Source of the DNA: Cytophagaceae bacterium UBA7467
GTDB taxonomy: Bacteria; Bacteroidota; Bacteroidia; Cytophagales; Spirosomataceae
Direction: 5' to 3'
DNA: 64,000 nt
Assembly (NCBI GenBank): GCA_002479785.1
Contig: DLPD01000013.1
Span: forward strand, 1 to 64,000
Position 1 is the stretch's first letter; each line of letters begins with the position of its first letter. Both the position numbers and the translations under genes were made by a program. The notes beneath the pieces are model-generated. The model had not been told where the DNA came from. It ran no database searches and worked only from the letters and a program-made list of their open reading frames with translations. Positions 33,153-42,007 of this stretch are shown here, one piece after another.

Positions 33153-36100
33153 ATGCCAAAATCATACGTCAAAAAAATCTCCAGTTTATTAATTGCTAAT
33201 CGTGGCGAGATCGCTATTCGAATCATGCGCGCTGCATCCGAATTAGGAATTCGCACCGTTGCTGTTTACACGTTCGAAGATCGCTACTCTCTGCACCGTT
33301 ACAAGGCGGACGAAGCTTACCAAATCGGGAAAGACGACGAACCTTTAAAGCCCTATCTGGATATTGAAGGTTTGATTTCTTTATGTAAATCGAAGAAAAT
33401 CGATGCTATCCACCCAGGATATGGTTTCTTGTCTGAAAACGTGGTTTTAGCGACTCGTTGCAGAGAAGAGGGAATCGTTTTTGTGGGCCCTTCACCGGAA
33501 GCAATGAATGCCTTGGGAGATAAGGTAGCTGCGAAAGTGGCTGCTTTGAAGGCCAATGTGCCCATGATTGAGGATTCAAAAGGGGATTTATCGGATTATT
33601 CATTGGCCCTATCAGAAGCAAGACGTATTAAATTTCCTGTGATGGTGAAAGCGGCTGCCGGAGGTGGTGGTCGAGGAATGCGCGTGGTGAGAACGGAAGA
33701 GGAATTAGAAAAGGCCTATCAAGAGGCGAAGAATGAAGCGAAAAACGCTTTTGGAGATGAAACCTTGTTTATCGAAAAATTCATTGACGACCCTAAGCAC
33801 ATCGAAGTTCAATTATTAGGAGATCAGCACGGAAATTTAGTGCATTTGTATGAGCGCGATTGTTCGGTGCAAAGACGTTTCCAGAAAGTGGTTGAAATTG
33901 CTCCTTCTTTCGGATTAAAGGAGGAAACCAAGCAAAAATTATATGCTTACGCGCTTTCTATAGGTAAAGCAGTGAATTATTACAACGCGGGAACCGTGGA
34001 GTTTTTGGTCGATAAAGATGAAAATATCTACTTTATTGAAGTTAATCCGCGGATCCAAGTAGAACATACTATTACGGAGGAGGTGACAGGGATCGATATT
34101 GTCCGCACTCAGATCCTAATTGCACAAAATTACAAGTTGTCGGATCCCGGTATTTTCATTCAAAACCAAGCGGAAATCCCGTTAAAAGGCTTTGCGATTC
34201 AATGCCGTATTACAACGGAAGACCCAGCGAATGGATTTAAGCCGGATTTTGGTACCATTATCGCCTACAGAAATGCCGCCGGTTTTGGTATCCGTTTGGA
34301 CGAAGGTTCCTCCTATCCAGGGGTGAAAATTTCGCCGTATTTCGATTCGATGTTAGTGAAGGTGTCTGCTAAAGGCCGCACCCTCCGCGGTGCGTCCGAG
34401 CGCTTGAACCGCGCGCTGACTGAATTCCGAATCCGTGGTGTAAAAACCAATATCCCGTTCTTACGCAACGTAATCACGCACCCTGTCTTCCAAGAAGGCC
34501 ATTGTACGGTTCCATTTATTGCGAATCACCCGGAATTATTTAACTTCAAACCTACCCGTGATCGCTCTACGAAGGCGATTCGCTACCTAGGAGAAGTCAT
34601 CGTTAACGGAAATCCGGATGTAAAAGTGAAGCCAACGGCTCCCTTCCGCACTCCGATCATCCCTTACGTGGATCCGATGGCTGAATATCCGAAAGGCAAC
34701 AAGCAGTTATTAACTGAAATGGGTCCAGAAAAATTTGCGAAGCACATCCGTGATGCGAAGCAAATTTATTTTACGGATACAACCTTCAGGGACGGACATC
34801 AATCGCTTTTAGCGACTCGTGTTCGTACCCAAGATATGCTAGCCGTTGCGGACGGTTTTGCAAAATCCTTCCCTCAATTGTTCTCTATGGAGGTTTGGGG
34901 AGGGGCCACGTTTGATGTGGCGATGCGTTTCTTACAAGAATCTCCTTGGAAACGCTTGCAGGAGTTTCGCGAGGCAATGCCTAACATGCTGTTGCAAATG
35001 CTTTTCCGCGGTTCAAACGCGGTGGGATATTCCGCTTACCCAGATAATTTGATCGAAAAATTCGTAGAAAAATCCTCCGAAGCAGGAGTCGATGTATTCC
35101 GAATTTTTGATTCCTTGAACTGGATCGATGCGATGAAAGTATCGATCAAAGCGGTTCGGGAACGCACTCCGGGCCTTGCTGAGGCATCTATTTGCTATAC
35201 GGGTGACGTCTTCACGAACGAGAAATACAATCTGCAATACTACGTGGATATGGCACGTCAGCTGGAAGATGCCGGCGCTCACCTGTTGTGTATAAAAGAT
35301 ATGGCAGGACTTTTACGCCCTTTTCAAGCGGAGAAATTAGTTGCCGAATTAAAGAAAGCGGTTGATTTACCGGTTCACTTGCATACCCACGATACGGCCT
35401 CTGTTCAATCAGCGACCTATTTAAAGGCCATTGAGGCTGGAGTAGATATTGTAGATGGCGCGTTAGGTGCGATGTCAGGTTTGACATCTCAGCCTAACTT
35501 GAACTCGTTAGTAGCCATGATGCAGGGTCATCCGAAAGCATCCGATTTGAATTTAGACTTACTAAACGAATACTCGAATTATTGGGAAGCAGTTCGTACG
35601 ATGTATGCGCCGTTTGAATCCGAATTAAAGGCAGGAACGGCTGAGGTATACAATAATGAGATACCGGGCGGACAATACACGAACTTACGCGGTCAAGCGA
35701 TTGCCTTAGGAGTAGGCGATAAGTTTGAACAATTAAAACATAATTATTCGGAGGCAAATACACTTTTTGGCGATATCGTTAAAGTGACCCCATCCTCGAA
35801 AGTAGTAGGGGATATGGCAATCTTTATGACAGCCAATTCCTTAACGGCGGAGGATGTATATGCCAAAGGTGCTACCTTGTCTTTCCCTGAATCGGTGAAA
35901 GACTTCTTCAAAGGTGGATTAGGTCAGCCATACCAAGGCTTCCCAAAACAGTTGCAGGAGATCATCTTAAAAGGAGAACACGCGATCGAAGGTCGTCCAA
36001 ATGATCATTTAGCTCCGATTGATTTCGACGCTGATTTCAAGTCATTTACTAAGAAATTTCCAGAGGCTGAAGACGGTTTCTTCGATTACTTATCCTACAA

Positions 36101-37013
36101 AATGTACCCGAAAGTATACGAAGATTATTACAAGAATTCGGCCTTATTTGGTGAATTATCCGCCCTTCCAACTCCGGCCTTTTTCTACGGCCTGAAACAG
36201 GATGAGGAGATTATGATTACGATTGAGCCGGGTAAAACAATAATTGTTAAGTTCTTATATATGTCTGAACCTGATGAGTCAGGTTTACGTAATGTAACAT
36301 TTGAATTGAATGGCCAAGCTCGACGCATTAAGATTTTAGATAAAAACGTCAAAGTCGAACGTGCGCAACACGCGAAAGCAAAAGTAAAAGGCGACATCGG
36401 AGCACCATTGCAAGGACGATTGTCCCGTATTTTGGTGAAACCGGGCGATGAGGTGAAATTAAATGCACCACTGTATGTGATTGAGGCGATGAAGATGGAA
36501 TCGATCGTTTCCGCGCCATTTGAGGGAATTGTGGGAAATGTGATATTAACCGAAGGAACGGTAGTGGAGCAAGAGGATTTGGTATTGACCTTAGAAGAAG
36601 CTAAACTGCCAGAGCCAAACGTGGAAGAATACTTATTCGTGTACGGAACTTTGCGTCGTGACTGTGGTAACGATTTACACCGCTTAATTGCCCGAAATTC
36701 AGACTACATCGGTATGGCGACTTACCAAGGTCAAATGTACCAAGTAGCTGATTATCCGGGTATTATTCCGTCAAATGATGCGAAAGATCAAGTAATAGGT
36801 GAATTGTATTTATTGTCCAATACGATTAAATTATTGAACGTGTTAGACGAGTATGAGGAATACAATGCCGACATGCCTGCAGAAAGCCTATTCGTCCGGG
36901 AGCAAGTGAAAGTAAGCTTGAAAGGCAAGGAAATCGAAACGTATGCGTATTTATATAATAAGAAGATCGATCCTAAAACACGCATAGCATCTGGTGATTA
37001 TGTGAAAGGCTAA
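33153..37013 (+). CDS. pyc: Pyruvate carboxylase with C-terminal GGCT/AIG2-like domain
   Basis: A 1286-residue enzyme that makes oxaloacetate from pyruvate and bicarbonate. Biotin carboxylase lies at about 1-460 (LLIANRGEIAIRI; AAAGGGGRGMRVV). The carboxyltransferase starts near 540 (FTDTTFRDGHQSLLATR). The PYC/OADA domain is at about 850-1050. The biotinyl domain has EAMKM with the biotin Lys at 1114. After about LTLEEAKLPEP the chain continues in frame into a domain (about 1160-1286) with VYGTL, GELYLLSN and LDEYEEYN motifs of the gamma-glutamylcyclotransferase/AIG2 fold. Ordinary PYC ends near 1150. I use the ATG at 33153, not the TTG at 33126. The next gene overlaps its stop (TAATG). Confidence 0.93.
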   Translation: MPKSYVKKISSLLIANRGEIAIRIMRAASELGIRTVAVYTFEDRYSLHRYKADEAYQIGKDDEPLKPYLDIEGLISLCKSKKIDAIHPGYGFLSENVVLATRCREEGIVFVGPSPEAMNALGDKVAAKVAALKANVPMIEDSKGDLSDYSLALSEARRIKFPVMVKAAAGGGGRGMRVVRTEEELEKAYQEAKNEAKNAFGDETLFIEKFIDDPKHIEVQLLGDQHGNLVHLYERDCSVQRRFQKVVEIAPSFGLKEETKQKLYAYALSIGKAVNYYNAGTVEFLVDKDENIYFIEVNPRIQVEHTITEEVTGIDIVRTQILIAQNYKLSDPGIFIQNQAEIPLKGFAIQCRITTEDPANGFKPDFGTIIAYRNAAGFGIRLDEGSSYPGVKISPYFDSMLVKVSAKGRTLRGASERLNRALTEFRIRGVKTNIPFLRNVITHPVFQEGHCTVPFIANHPELFNFKPTRDRSTKAIRYLGEVIVNGNPDVKVKPTAPFRTPIIPYVDPMAEYPKGNKQLLTEMGPEKFAKHIRDAKQIYFTDTTFRDGHQSLLATRVRTQDMLAVADGFAKSFPQLFSMEVWGGATFDVAMRFLQESPWKRLQEFREAMPNMLLQMLFRGSNAVGYSAYPDNLIEKFVEKSSEAGVDVFRIFDSLNWIDAMKVSIKAVRERTPGLAEASICYTGDVFTNEKYNLQYYVDMARQLEDAGAHLLCIKDMAGLLRPFQAEKLVAELKKAVDLPVHLHTHDTASVQSATYLKAIEAGVDIVDGALGAMSGLTSQPNLNSLVAMMQGHPKASDLNLDLLNEYSNYWEAVRTMYAPFESELKAGTAEVYNNEIPGGQYTNLRGQAIALGVGDKFEQLKHNYSEANTLFGDIVKVTPSSKVVGDMAIFMTANSLTAEDVYAKGATLSFPESVKDFFKGGLGQPYQGFPKQLQEIILKGEHAIEGRPNDHLAPIDFDADFKSFTKKFPEAEDGFFDYLSYKMYPKVYEDYYKNSALFGELSALPTPAFFYGLKQDEEIMITIEPGKTIIVKFLYMSEPDESGLRNVTFELNGQARRIKILDKNVKVERAQHAKAKVKGDIGAPLQGRLSRILVKPGDEVKLNAPLYVIEAMKMESIVSAPFEGIVGNVILTEGTVVEQEDLVLTLEEAKLPEPNVEEYLFVYGTLRRDCGNDLHRLIARNSDYIGMATYQGQMYQVADYPGIIPSNDAKDQVIGELYLLSNTIKLLNVLDEYEEYNADMPAESLFVREQVKVSLKGKEIETYAYLYNKKIDPKTRIASGDYVKG

Positions 37014-37747
37014 TGAAAAAAATCGCCCTTTTTTGTTTGTTCTCCATCGCCCTACAAGCGCAAAGTCCGCTATTGAAGGCGCATGCTCATAATGATTACG
37101 AACACGAAAGGCCCTTTTTTGATGCTTTTCAATTAGGTTTCGGTTCTATTGAGGCAGACGTTTATGCGGTGAATGGCGAATTATTAGTGGGGCACGAACG
37201 CGCCCACCTAAGCCTGAATCGGAATTTAAAGGATTTGTATATCGATCCGATTATTCGCGTTCTGAAAGCCAATAAAGAAGGTAATTTCCATCAATTATTG
37301 ATTGATTCAAAGACATCAGCTGATTCTACTTTGCCACTTATTATTGCCGCTTTGAAGCCCCATGCGGAAATTATTCAACAAAAAGGTTTTCGGATAGTTA
37401 TTTCAGGCAATCGACCTACACCTGCTAAGTACATTGAGTCACCCGCTTGGATTACGTTTGATGGGCGCTCAGATGAGCGTTTTCCTACTTCTAAAGTAGT
37501 GTTAGAAAGTGAATCGATGTTGAAGTTTGGCTTTTGGAATGGTCAAGGTCCTATCCCTGCCACTTTAAAAGAAAAACTCAAAAACTACGTGGATCAAGTT
37601 CATGCAAATGGCCGAAAAGTACGTCTGTGGGCTACCCCAGATTCGCTTTTAGGCTACCAAGCCTTGTTAGCTATTGGAGTAGATTACATCGGGACCGATA
37701 AGCTCAGTCTTTTAGCAGATTATTTGAAATTCAGCGAGAGTAAATAA
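37013..37747 (+). CDS. Exported PI-PLC/GDPD-like phosphodiesterase
   Basis: A 244-residue protein with a signal peptide (MKKIALFCLFSIALQAQ). A TIM-barrel start with the catalytic-type motif KAHAHNDYEHERPFFDAFQLGF is followed by SIEADVYAVNGELLVGHE, which fits the uncharacterised PI-PLC/glycerophosphodiester phosphodiesterase superfamily. Two His near the N-terminus and the Glu/Asp pair in EADVY would form the metal/catalytic site. It starts inside the pyc stop codon. The substrate is unknown; periplasmic lipid head-group or glycan phosphodiesters are likely. Confidence 0.82.
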   Translation: MKKIALFCLFSIALQAQSPLLKAHAHNDYEHERPFFDAFQLGFGSIEADVYAVNGELLVGHERAHLSLNRNLKDLYIDPIIRVLKANKEGNFHQLLIDSKTSADSTLPLIIAALKPHAEIIQQKGFRIVISGNRPTPAKYIESPAWITFDGRSDERFPTSKVVLESESMLKFGFWNGQGPIPATLKEKLKNYVDQVHANGRKVRLWATPDSLLGYQALLAIGVDYIGTDKLSLLADYLKFSESK

Positions 37748-37783
37748 GCTGGGATAGAGGCTTTTAGAATAAAACCTCTTTCT

Positions 37784-38668
37784 ATGACAACTAGACGCGA
37801 ATTTCTGATTAAATCCTCATTGTTTTCGGTAGCCCTTAGCCTTCCGGCTTTTGGAAAAGCGAAAAAATCCTATTCTATGGGTTATTCTGCCATTACTTGG
37901 AGTGGCCAAGATGAACAAGCGATTCAAGAAATTTCAGCACTGGGCTTTAAAGGTATTCAGTTACGTGCAAATACCTATGCGAAATACAAGGATAATGTGG
38001 CTGCTTTAAAAGCGTTATTGGATCAATCAGGCTTGCAATTATGCATGTTTTCGAGCGGAAATGTGGAGATTGATCCTGCCAAAGTAGAGGCATCTATCGC
38101 CCAGCATGTCAAACATGCTTCTTTTGTCAAAGCTTTAGGTGGAACCTCGATTCAATTAACTAACTCTTTGCGCAAGAAAGGGGTGAAGCCGGAGGAGAAA
38201 GACTTAATTCGTTTAGCAGAAGTGATGAATGAAATCGGTGCTAAAACGAAGGAAATTGGCATTCAAGCCACCTACCATAACCACATGGACCAGTTTGGGG
38301 AGACGCCAGAGGAAGTTGAATTGCTGGTTAATCACATGGATTCTACTAAAGTAAAATTACTTTTAGATGTTGCTCATTATTACCAAGGTGGAGGTAACCC
38401 TGCAGAAGCGGTGTTGAAATACAAAAAGGTATTGCACTCGCTTCACGTAAAGGATGTTCGTCAAACGGAGCCTCGCTATCGTTTTGTTGAGCTTGGCCAA
38501 GGCAAAGTGAATTTAGAGGAGGTGTTCGCGAATTTGGACAAAATTAAATTCAAAGGCTTCGCCATTGTGGAATTAGATGCAGTTCCAGACGCCGGAAAAA
38601 CACCATTATCTTGTGCACAGACCAGTAAGGTATTTTTAAAAGATAAAATTCAGTATCCTTTTTCTTAA
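37784..38668 (+). CDS. Tat-exported TIM-barrel sugar isomerase/epimerase-like protein
   Basis: A 294-residue AP-endonuclease-2-like (xylose isomerase-like) barrel with a twin-arginine signal (TTRREFLIKSSLFSVALSLPAFG). Metal ligands are suggested by HNHMDQFG, LLLDVAHYYQGGG, HVKDV and the C-terminal VELDAVPDAG. Such proteins isomerise or epimerise sugars in Bacteroidota, often outside the cytoplasm. It lies 36 nt after the phosphodiesterase gene. A GAGGCTTTTA/TAAAACCTC hairpin (37756-37779) sits right in front of its start codon and could dampen read-through or translation. Confidence 0.85.
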   Translation: MTTRREFLIKSSLFSVALSLPAFGKAKKSYSMGYSAITWSGQDEQAIQEISALGFKGIQLRANTYAKYKDNVAALKALLDQSGLQLCMFSSGNVEIDPAKVEASIAQHVKHASFVKALGGTSIQLTNSLRKKGVKPEEKDLIRLAEVMNEIGAKTKEIGIQATYHNHMDQFGETPEEVELLVNHMDSTKVKLLLDVAHYYQGGGNPAEAVLKYKKVLHSLHVKDVRQTEPRYRFVELGQGKVNLEEVFANLDKIKFKGFAIVELDAVPDAGKTPLSCAQTSKVFLKDKIQYPFS

Positions 38669-38691
38669 ATTGCAGCCTAATTGATATTCAG

Positions 38692-39906
38692 ATGGCTAGT
38701 AAAAAGGATCCTGCAATTGGATTTATCTTCGTTACCTTATTAATTGATGTTCTTGGAATTGGATTAATTATCCCCGTTTTACCCACCCTTATTAAGGGTT
38801 TTGTGGGAGGAGATATATCCGTAGCTTCTCAATATGCCGGCTGGCTAATGGCTTCTTATGCGATAATGCAGTTCTTATTTTCCCCAGTTTTGGGCGGATT
38901 ATCGGATCAAGTGGGTCGCCGCCCCGTTATTTTAGCCTCTTTATTTGGCTTTACGATTGATTATTTAGTGCTGGCTTTTGCTCCTAATATCACCTGGTTG
39001 TTTATTGGTCGGATTATGTCAGGAATTACGGGAGCCAGTTTTACCACGGCTCAGGCTTACATTGCTGATGTTTCAAAGCCAGAAGATCGCGCGAAAAATT
39101 TTGGCGTGGTTGGTGCAGCTTTTGGTGTTGGGTTCATCATTGGTCCTGCGATAGGAGGCATGCTTGCTTCCTATGGAGACCGAATTCCATTCTTTGCTGC
39201 AGCTGGTTTGACCTTAATGAATGGAATTTATGGCTATTTTGTCTTGCCAGAGTCATTGGCAAAATCAAATCGCCGCCCGTTTGATATTAGCCGAGCAAAT
39301 CCTTTGGGATCCTTAAAAAACCTAACAAAATATCCTTTGATTGCTGGTTTAGTGGGGGGATTTTTCTGCTTACAATTAGCGGGTCAAGTACATCCAAGTA
39401 CTTGGTCCTATTTTACGATGAAAGTATTTGGCTGGACACCTGATCAGGTAGGCTATTCCTTAGCCTTTGTGGGATTAATTGTAGCGATTGTCCAAGGAGG
39501 GTTAGCTCGGGTGATTTTGCCCAAACTAGGCGAAATACGAGCCATTTCTTATGGTCTATTGCTGTATGGTATGGGATTTTTTATGTTTGCTTATGCGACT
39601 AAATCGTGGATGATGTATGCCTTTATGATTCCATTCGGATTAGGTGGAATTGCTGGACCAGCGCTTCAAAGTCTGATTACCCAGCAAGTAGGTCCGAATG
39701 AACAGGGTGAATTGCAAGGAGGATTAACCAGTTTGCAATCGATTACGACGATTTTTGGCCCACTCTTAGCCTCTAATTTATTTGCCTATTTTGCATCTGA
39801 GCGCGCGCCTATATTATTTCCAGGAGCCGCCTTTTTTATGGCTGCTATTTTAGTGCTTGTTGGATGGTTTATCGTTATGCGTTCCATCCCTAAGAAAGCA
39901 CAATAA
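38692..39906 (+). CDS. MFS transporter (TetA/TCR-type DHA1 family)
   Basis: A 404-residue inner-membrane protein with 12 helices. The N-terminal LIDVLGIGLIIPVLPTLIKGFVG and the loop GGLSDQVGRRPVIL, plus the GPAIGG motif C of antiporters in helix 5, place it in the DHA1 drug:H+ antiporter group including TetA. It lies 23 nt after the isomerase gene. Resistance to a specific drug should not be inferred; sugar or metabolite export is equally possible given the neighbours. Confidence 0.88.
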   Translation: MASKKDPAIGFIFVTLLIDVLGIGLIIPVLPTLIKGFVGGDISVASQYAGWLMASYAIMQFLFSPVLGGLSDQVGRRPVILASLFGFTIDYLVLAFAPNITWLFIGRIMSGITGASFTTAQAYIADVSKPEDRAKNFGVVGAAFGVGFIIGPAIGGMLASYGDRIPFFAAAGLTLMNGIYGYFVLPESLAKSNRRPFDISRANPLGSLKNLTKYPLIAGLVGGFFCLQLAGQVHPSTWSYFTMKVFGWTPDQVGYSLAFVGLIVAIVQGGLARVILPKLGEIRAISYGLLLYGMGFFMFAYATKSWMMYAFMIPFGLGGIAGPALQSLITQQVGPNEQGELQGGLTSLQSITTIFGPLLASNLFAYFASERAPILFPGAAFFMAAILVLVGWFIVMRSIPKKAQ

Positions 39907-39940
39907 TTTTACTATCTTTCGAAAAATAAATCCTTAAAGA

Positions 39941-40672
39941 ATGAAAACAATGTTCAAATCAATTTGCCTTGTGGCAGGAATTCTTTTCACAACGGCAGTT
40001 TCTGCGCAATCGACGGAGGAAATTTTAGCTAAACACGAAGCGGCCATGGGTGGCGCGGAGAAATGGGCTGAAGTGAAGACGGCAGTCGTAAAAAATAAAT
40101 TCAGTGTTCAGGGAATGGACATTGAAAGCAAAACTTCTTTAGTAATCGGAAAATCATTTCGAACAGAGGTAGAAGTAATGGGTAATAAAATTATTACCGT
40201 CATCGATGGTGACAAAGGTTGGATGAATCGCCCGGCTATGATGGGTGGAACTGGTCAACCTGAAGATATGCCTTCAGATCAGGTTAAAATGGCTAGCTCT
40301 CAAAAGACACTAGGTTCTATTTTAACCAATGCGAAAAAAGAGGGTTACAAGATCGAATTAGTTTCTAAGGAAAAGTTGGATGGAGCTGATGTGTATCTTT
40401 TGACGGTTACGAAGCCTTCTGGTGAAGACAGTAAGGTATATGTTTCAACAGCTACTCATTTTGTGGTGAAGACTCAGGCTAAAGTTCAGGTAAATGGCCA
40501 AGAAGTTGAATCAGAAGTGAGCTTTTCTAATTATAAAATGGTCAATGGCTTAGCTTTTCCTCATACGGTAGAAACAGCTAATCCTATGGGAGGTATGATG
40601 ACGGTAGAAACCGTATCGGTGGAAATTAATCCTACTATTGATCCAGTAATCTTTGCTAAACCAAGTAAATAA
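39941..40672 (+). CDS. LolA-like outer-membrane lipoprotein-sorting family protein
   Basis: A 243-residue periplasmic protein with a signal peptide (MKTMFKSICLVAGILFTTAVSAQ). The body is a half-barrel of beta strands starting with STEEILAKHEAAMGGAEKWAEVKT, followed by LVIGKSFRTEVEVMGNKIITVIDGDKGWM and KVYVSTATHFVVKTQAKV. This matches LolA/LolB-like proteins of Bacteroidota that bind lipid or acylated substrates. A true LolA function is unproven. It ends the plus-strand run before a strong bidirectional terminator. A second in-frame ATG three codons in is also a possible start. Confidence 0.8.
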   Translation: MKTMFKSICLVAGILFTTAVSAQSTEEILAKHEAAMGGAEKWAEVKTAVVKNKFSVQGMDIESKTSLVIGKSFRTEVEVMGNKIITVIDGDKGWMNRPAMMGGTGQPEDMPSDQVKMASSQKTLGSILTNAKKEGYKIELVSKEKLDGADVYLLTVTKPSGEDSKVYVSTATHFVVKTQAKVQVNGQEVESEVSFSNYKMVNGLAFPHTVETANPMGGMMTVETVSVEINPTIDPVIFAKPSK

Positions 40673-40692
40673 TCAAGTGATTTTCGCTTCAT

Positions 40693-40726
40693 AAAAAAAG
40701 GGCTTCAGAAATGAAGCCCTTTTTTT
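40693..40726. terminator. Bidirectional Rho-independent terminator
   Basis: An 8-bp stem GGGCTTCA-GAAA-TGAAGCCC (40700-40719) with a GAAA tetraloop, seven A before it and seven T after it. It serves the LolA-like gene and the convergent isomerase gene, whose stop codon (40725-40727) lies inside the T-run. Confidence 0.93.
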
Positions 40727-41645
40727 AGGGTAAAAATTGTTGGATATGATTTCGGGCACTTCGAATCGCCTTGTCTATATCCTCTTCAGAGCCTTCATAA
40801 GCCTTATCTTCTACTTCAATCACGATAGGTCCTCGGTAACGAACGTCGTTCAAAGCAGAAATGAACTTACCCCAATGAATATCGCCTTGTCCTGGTATTT
40901 TAGGTGAATGGTAGTCAAGTGGATTCGCTAATATTCCAACTCGGTTTAATTTCTCAGGATACACTTTTACATCTTTTAAGTGTACATGGTGAATTCGGTC
41001 CGCATAATGATAGATAGGGTAGGTGTAGTCCATCATTTGGAAAACCATATGGGATGGATCATAATTTAGACCAAAATTCGAAGACGGAATTATCGTAAAT
41101 AACTTATCCCAAATCTTGGGAGTAGTCATCAAATTCTTCCCGCCTGGCCATTCGTCATCTGTGAAAAACATAGGACAATTCTCGATCCCTATTTTGATCT
41201 GAAGCGAATCTGCTAAAGCGATAATTTCCGGCCAAACCTCCGTAAATCGACTGATATTAAAGGCCACATTCTTGGTATAATCACGTCCTACAAAGGTATT
41301 CACACGCGAAATGCCTAAAACGGCGGCCGCTTTAATGACTTTCTTGATATGCTCTCGATAAAAAGCAGCTTGTATTTCATCTGGATCTAGTGGATTTGGA
41401 TAATACCCGAGAGCGGATATTTTAACCGGATGTTGGGCTAATTTATCTTTTAACGCGATAAGATCCTCCTTTGACATTTGGTCAACTGAAATGTGAGAAA
41501 CGCCTGCATACCTCCGTGCATCAGAAGAGGAGGATGGCCAACACATCACTTCAACACAGGCAAAGTGTTGCAGCTGAGCGTAATCTAATACCTCAAAAAG
41601 GCTTTTATGAGGAAGTATAGCTGAAACAAATCCGAGATCTAGCAT
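40725..41645 (-). CDS. Cytoplasmic TIM-barrel sugar isomerase/epimerase-like protein
   Basis: A 306-residue AP-endonuclease-2-like barrel without a signal peptide. Metal-site motifs: IGIENCPMFF (Glu), FGLNYDPSHM (Asp and His), VHLKDV (His) and IVIEVEDKAYEG (Glu). It is likely to isomerise a sugar or act on inosose-type compounds; the exact substrate is unknown. It starts 1 nt after the TMEM220 gene stops (TAAGATG), in the TPR-TMEM220-isomerase unit. It is a distant relative of the exported protein at 37784. Confidence 0.87.
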   Translation of the reverse strand: MLDLGFVSAILPHKSLFEVLDYAQLQHFACVEVMCWPSSSSDARRYAGVSHISVDQMSKEDLIALKDKLAQHPVKISALGYYPNPLDPDEIQAAFYREHIKKVIKAAAVLGISRVNTFVGRDYTKNVAFNISRFTEVWPEIIALADSLQIKIGIENCPMFFTDDEWPGGKNLMTTPKIWDKLFTIIPSSNFGLNYDPSHMVFQMMDYTYPIYHYADRIHHVHLKDVKVYPEKLNRVGILANPLDYHSPKIPGQGDIHWGKFISALNDVRYRGPIVIEVEDKAYEGSEEDIDKAIRSARNHIQQFLP

Positions 41646-41646
41646 C

Positions 41647-42006
41647 TTAGTATTTCTTTTTTTCTAAGCCATAAAACAAAGCAAATGAAGCGGTCGCAAT
41701 CCAAAGGCCGACAGCCTCTCTTGCTAATTCTTGATTATGAGTCTTCATACTCAAGCCATCTGTTAAGAATCCTTCCCAAGCTGTCATTTCTACCCATAAT
41801 TGCAATCCGGCAAAAAAGGATAGGGCAACTAATACAATTAATAATTCAGGATTCGTTTTTCCCCGCATTGCTTGTAATGAGGTATAAACGGCAGTTGCAT
41901 ATACGGGAACCCACAAAATAGGATCAGGATCATTCAACTGCCAATACGTGAATAGCAAAAAAACAAGGCTAAAAAAACCTCCCAAAATGAATTGCACGTT
42001 TCTCAT
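41647..42006 (-). CDS. TMEM220 family membrane protein
   Basis: A 119-residue inner-membrane protein with four helices. The motif FTYWQLNDPDPILWVPVY is the hallmark of the transmembrane family 220, whose function is unknown in bacteria and animals. It lies 1 nt after the TPR gene and 1 nt before the isomerase gene, so all three are co-transcribed. No ligand site is obvious. Confidence 0.85.
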   Translation of the reverse strand: MRNVQFILGGFFSLVFLLFTYWQLNDPDPILWVPVYATAVYTSLQAMRGKTNPELLIVLVALSFFAGLQLWVEMTAWEGFLTDGLSMKTHNQELAREAVGLWIATASFALFYGLEKKKY

Positions 42007-42007
42007 A

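Noticed and set aside
36600..36660. Frameshift or two separate genes in the pyruvate carboxylase 3' part
   Set aside because: The reading frame is continuous and there is no ATG, GTG or TTG placed as a natural start before the VYGTL motif, so I treat it as a true fusion.
38692..39906. Tetracycline resistance gene
   Set aside because: The protein is in the same broad transporter family as TetA, but nothing in the motifs or context shows tetracycline as substrate.
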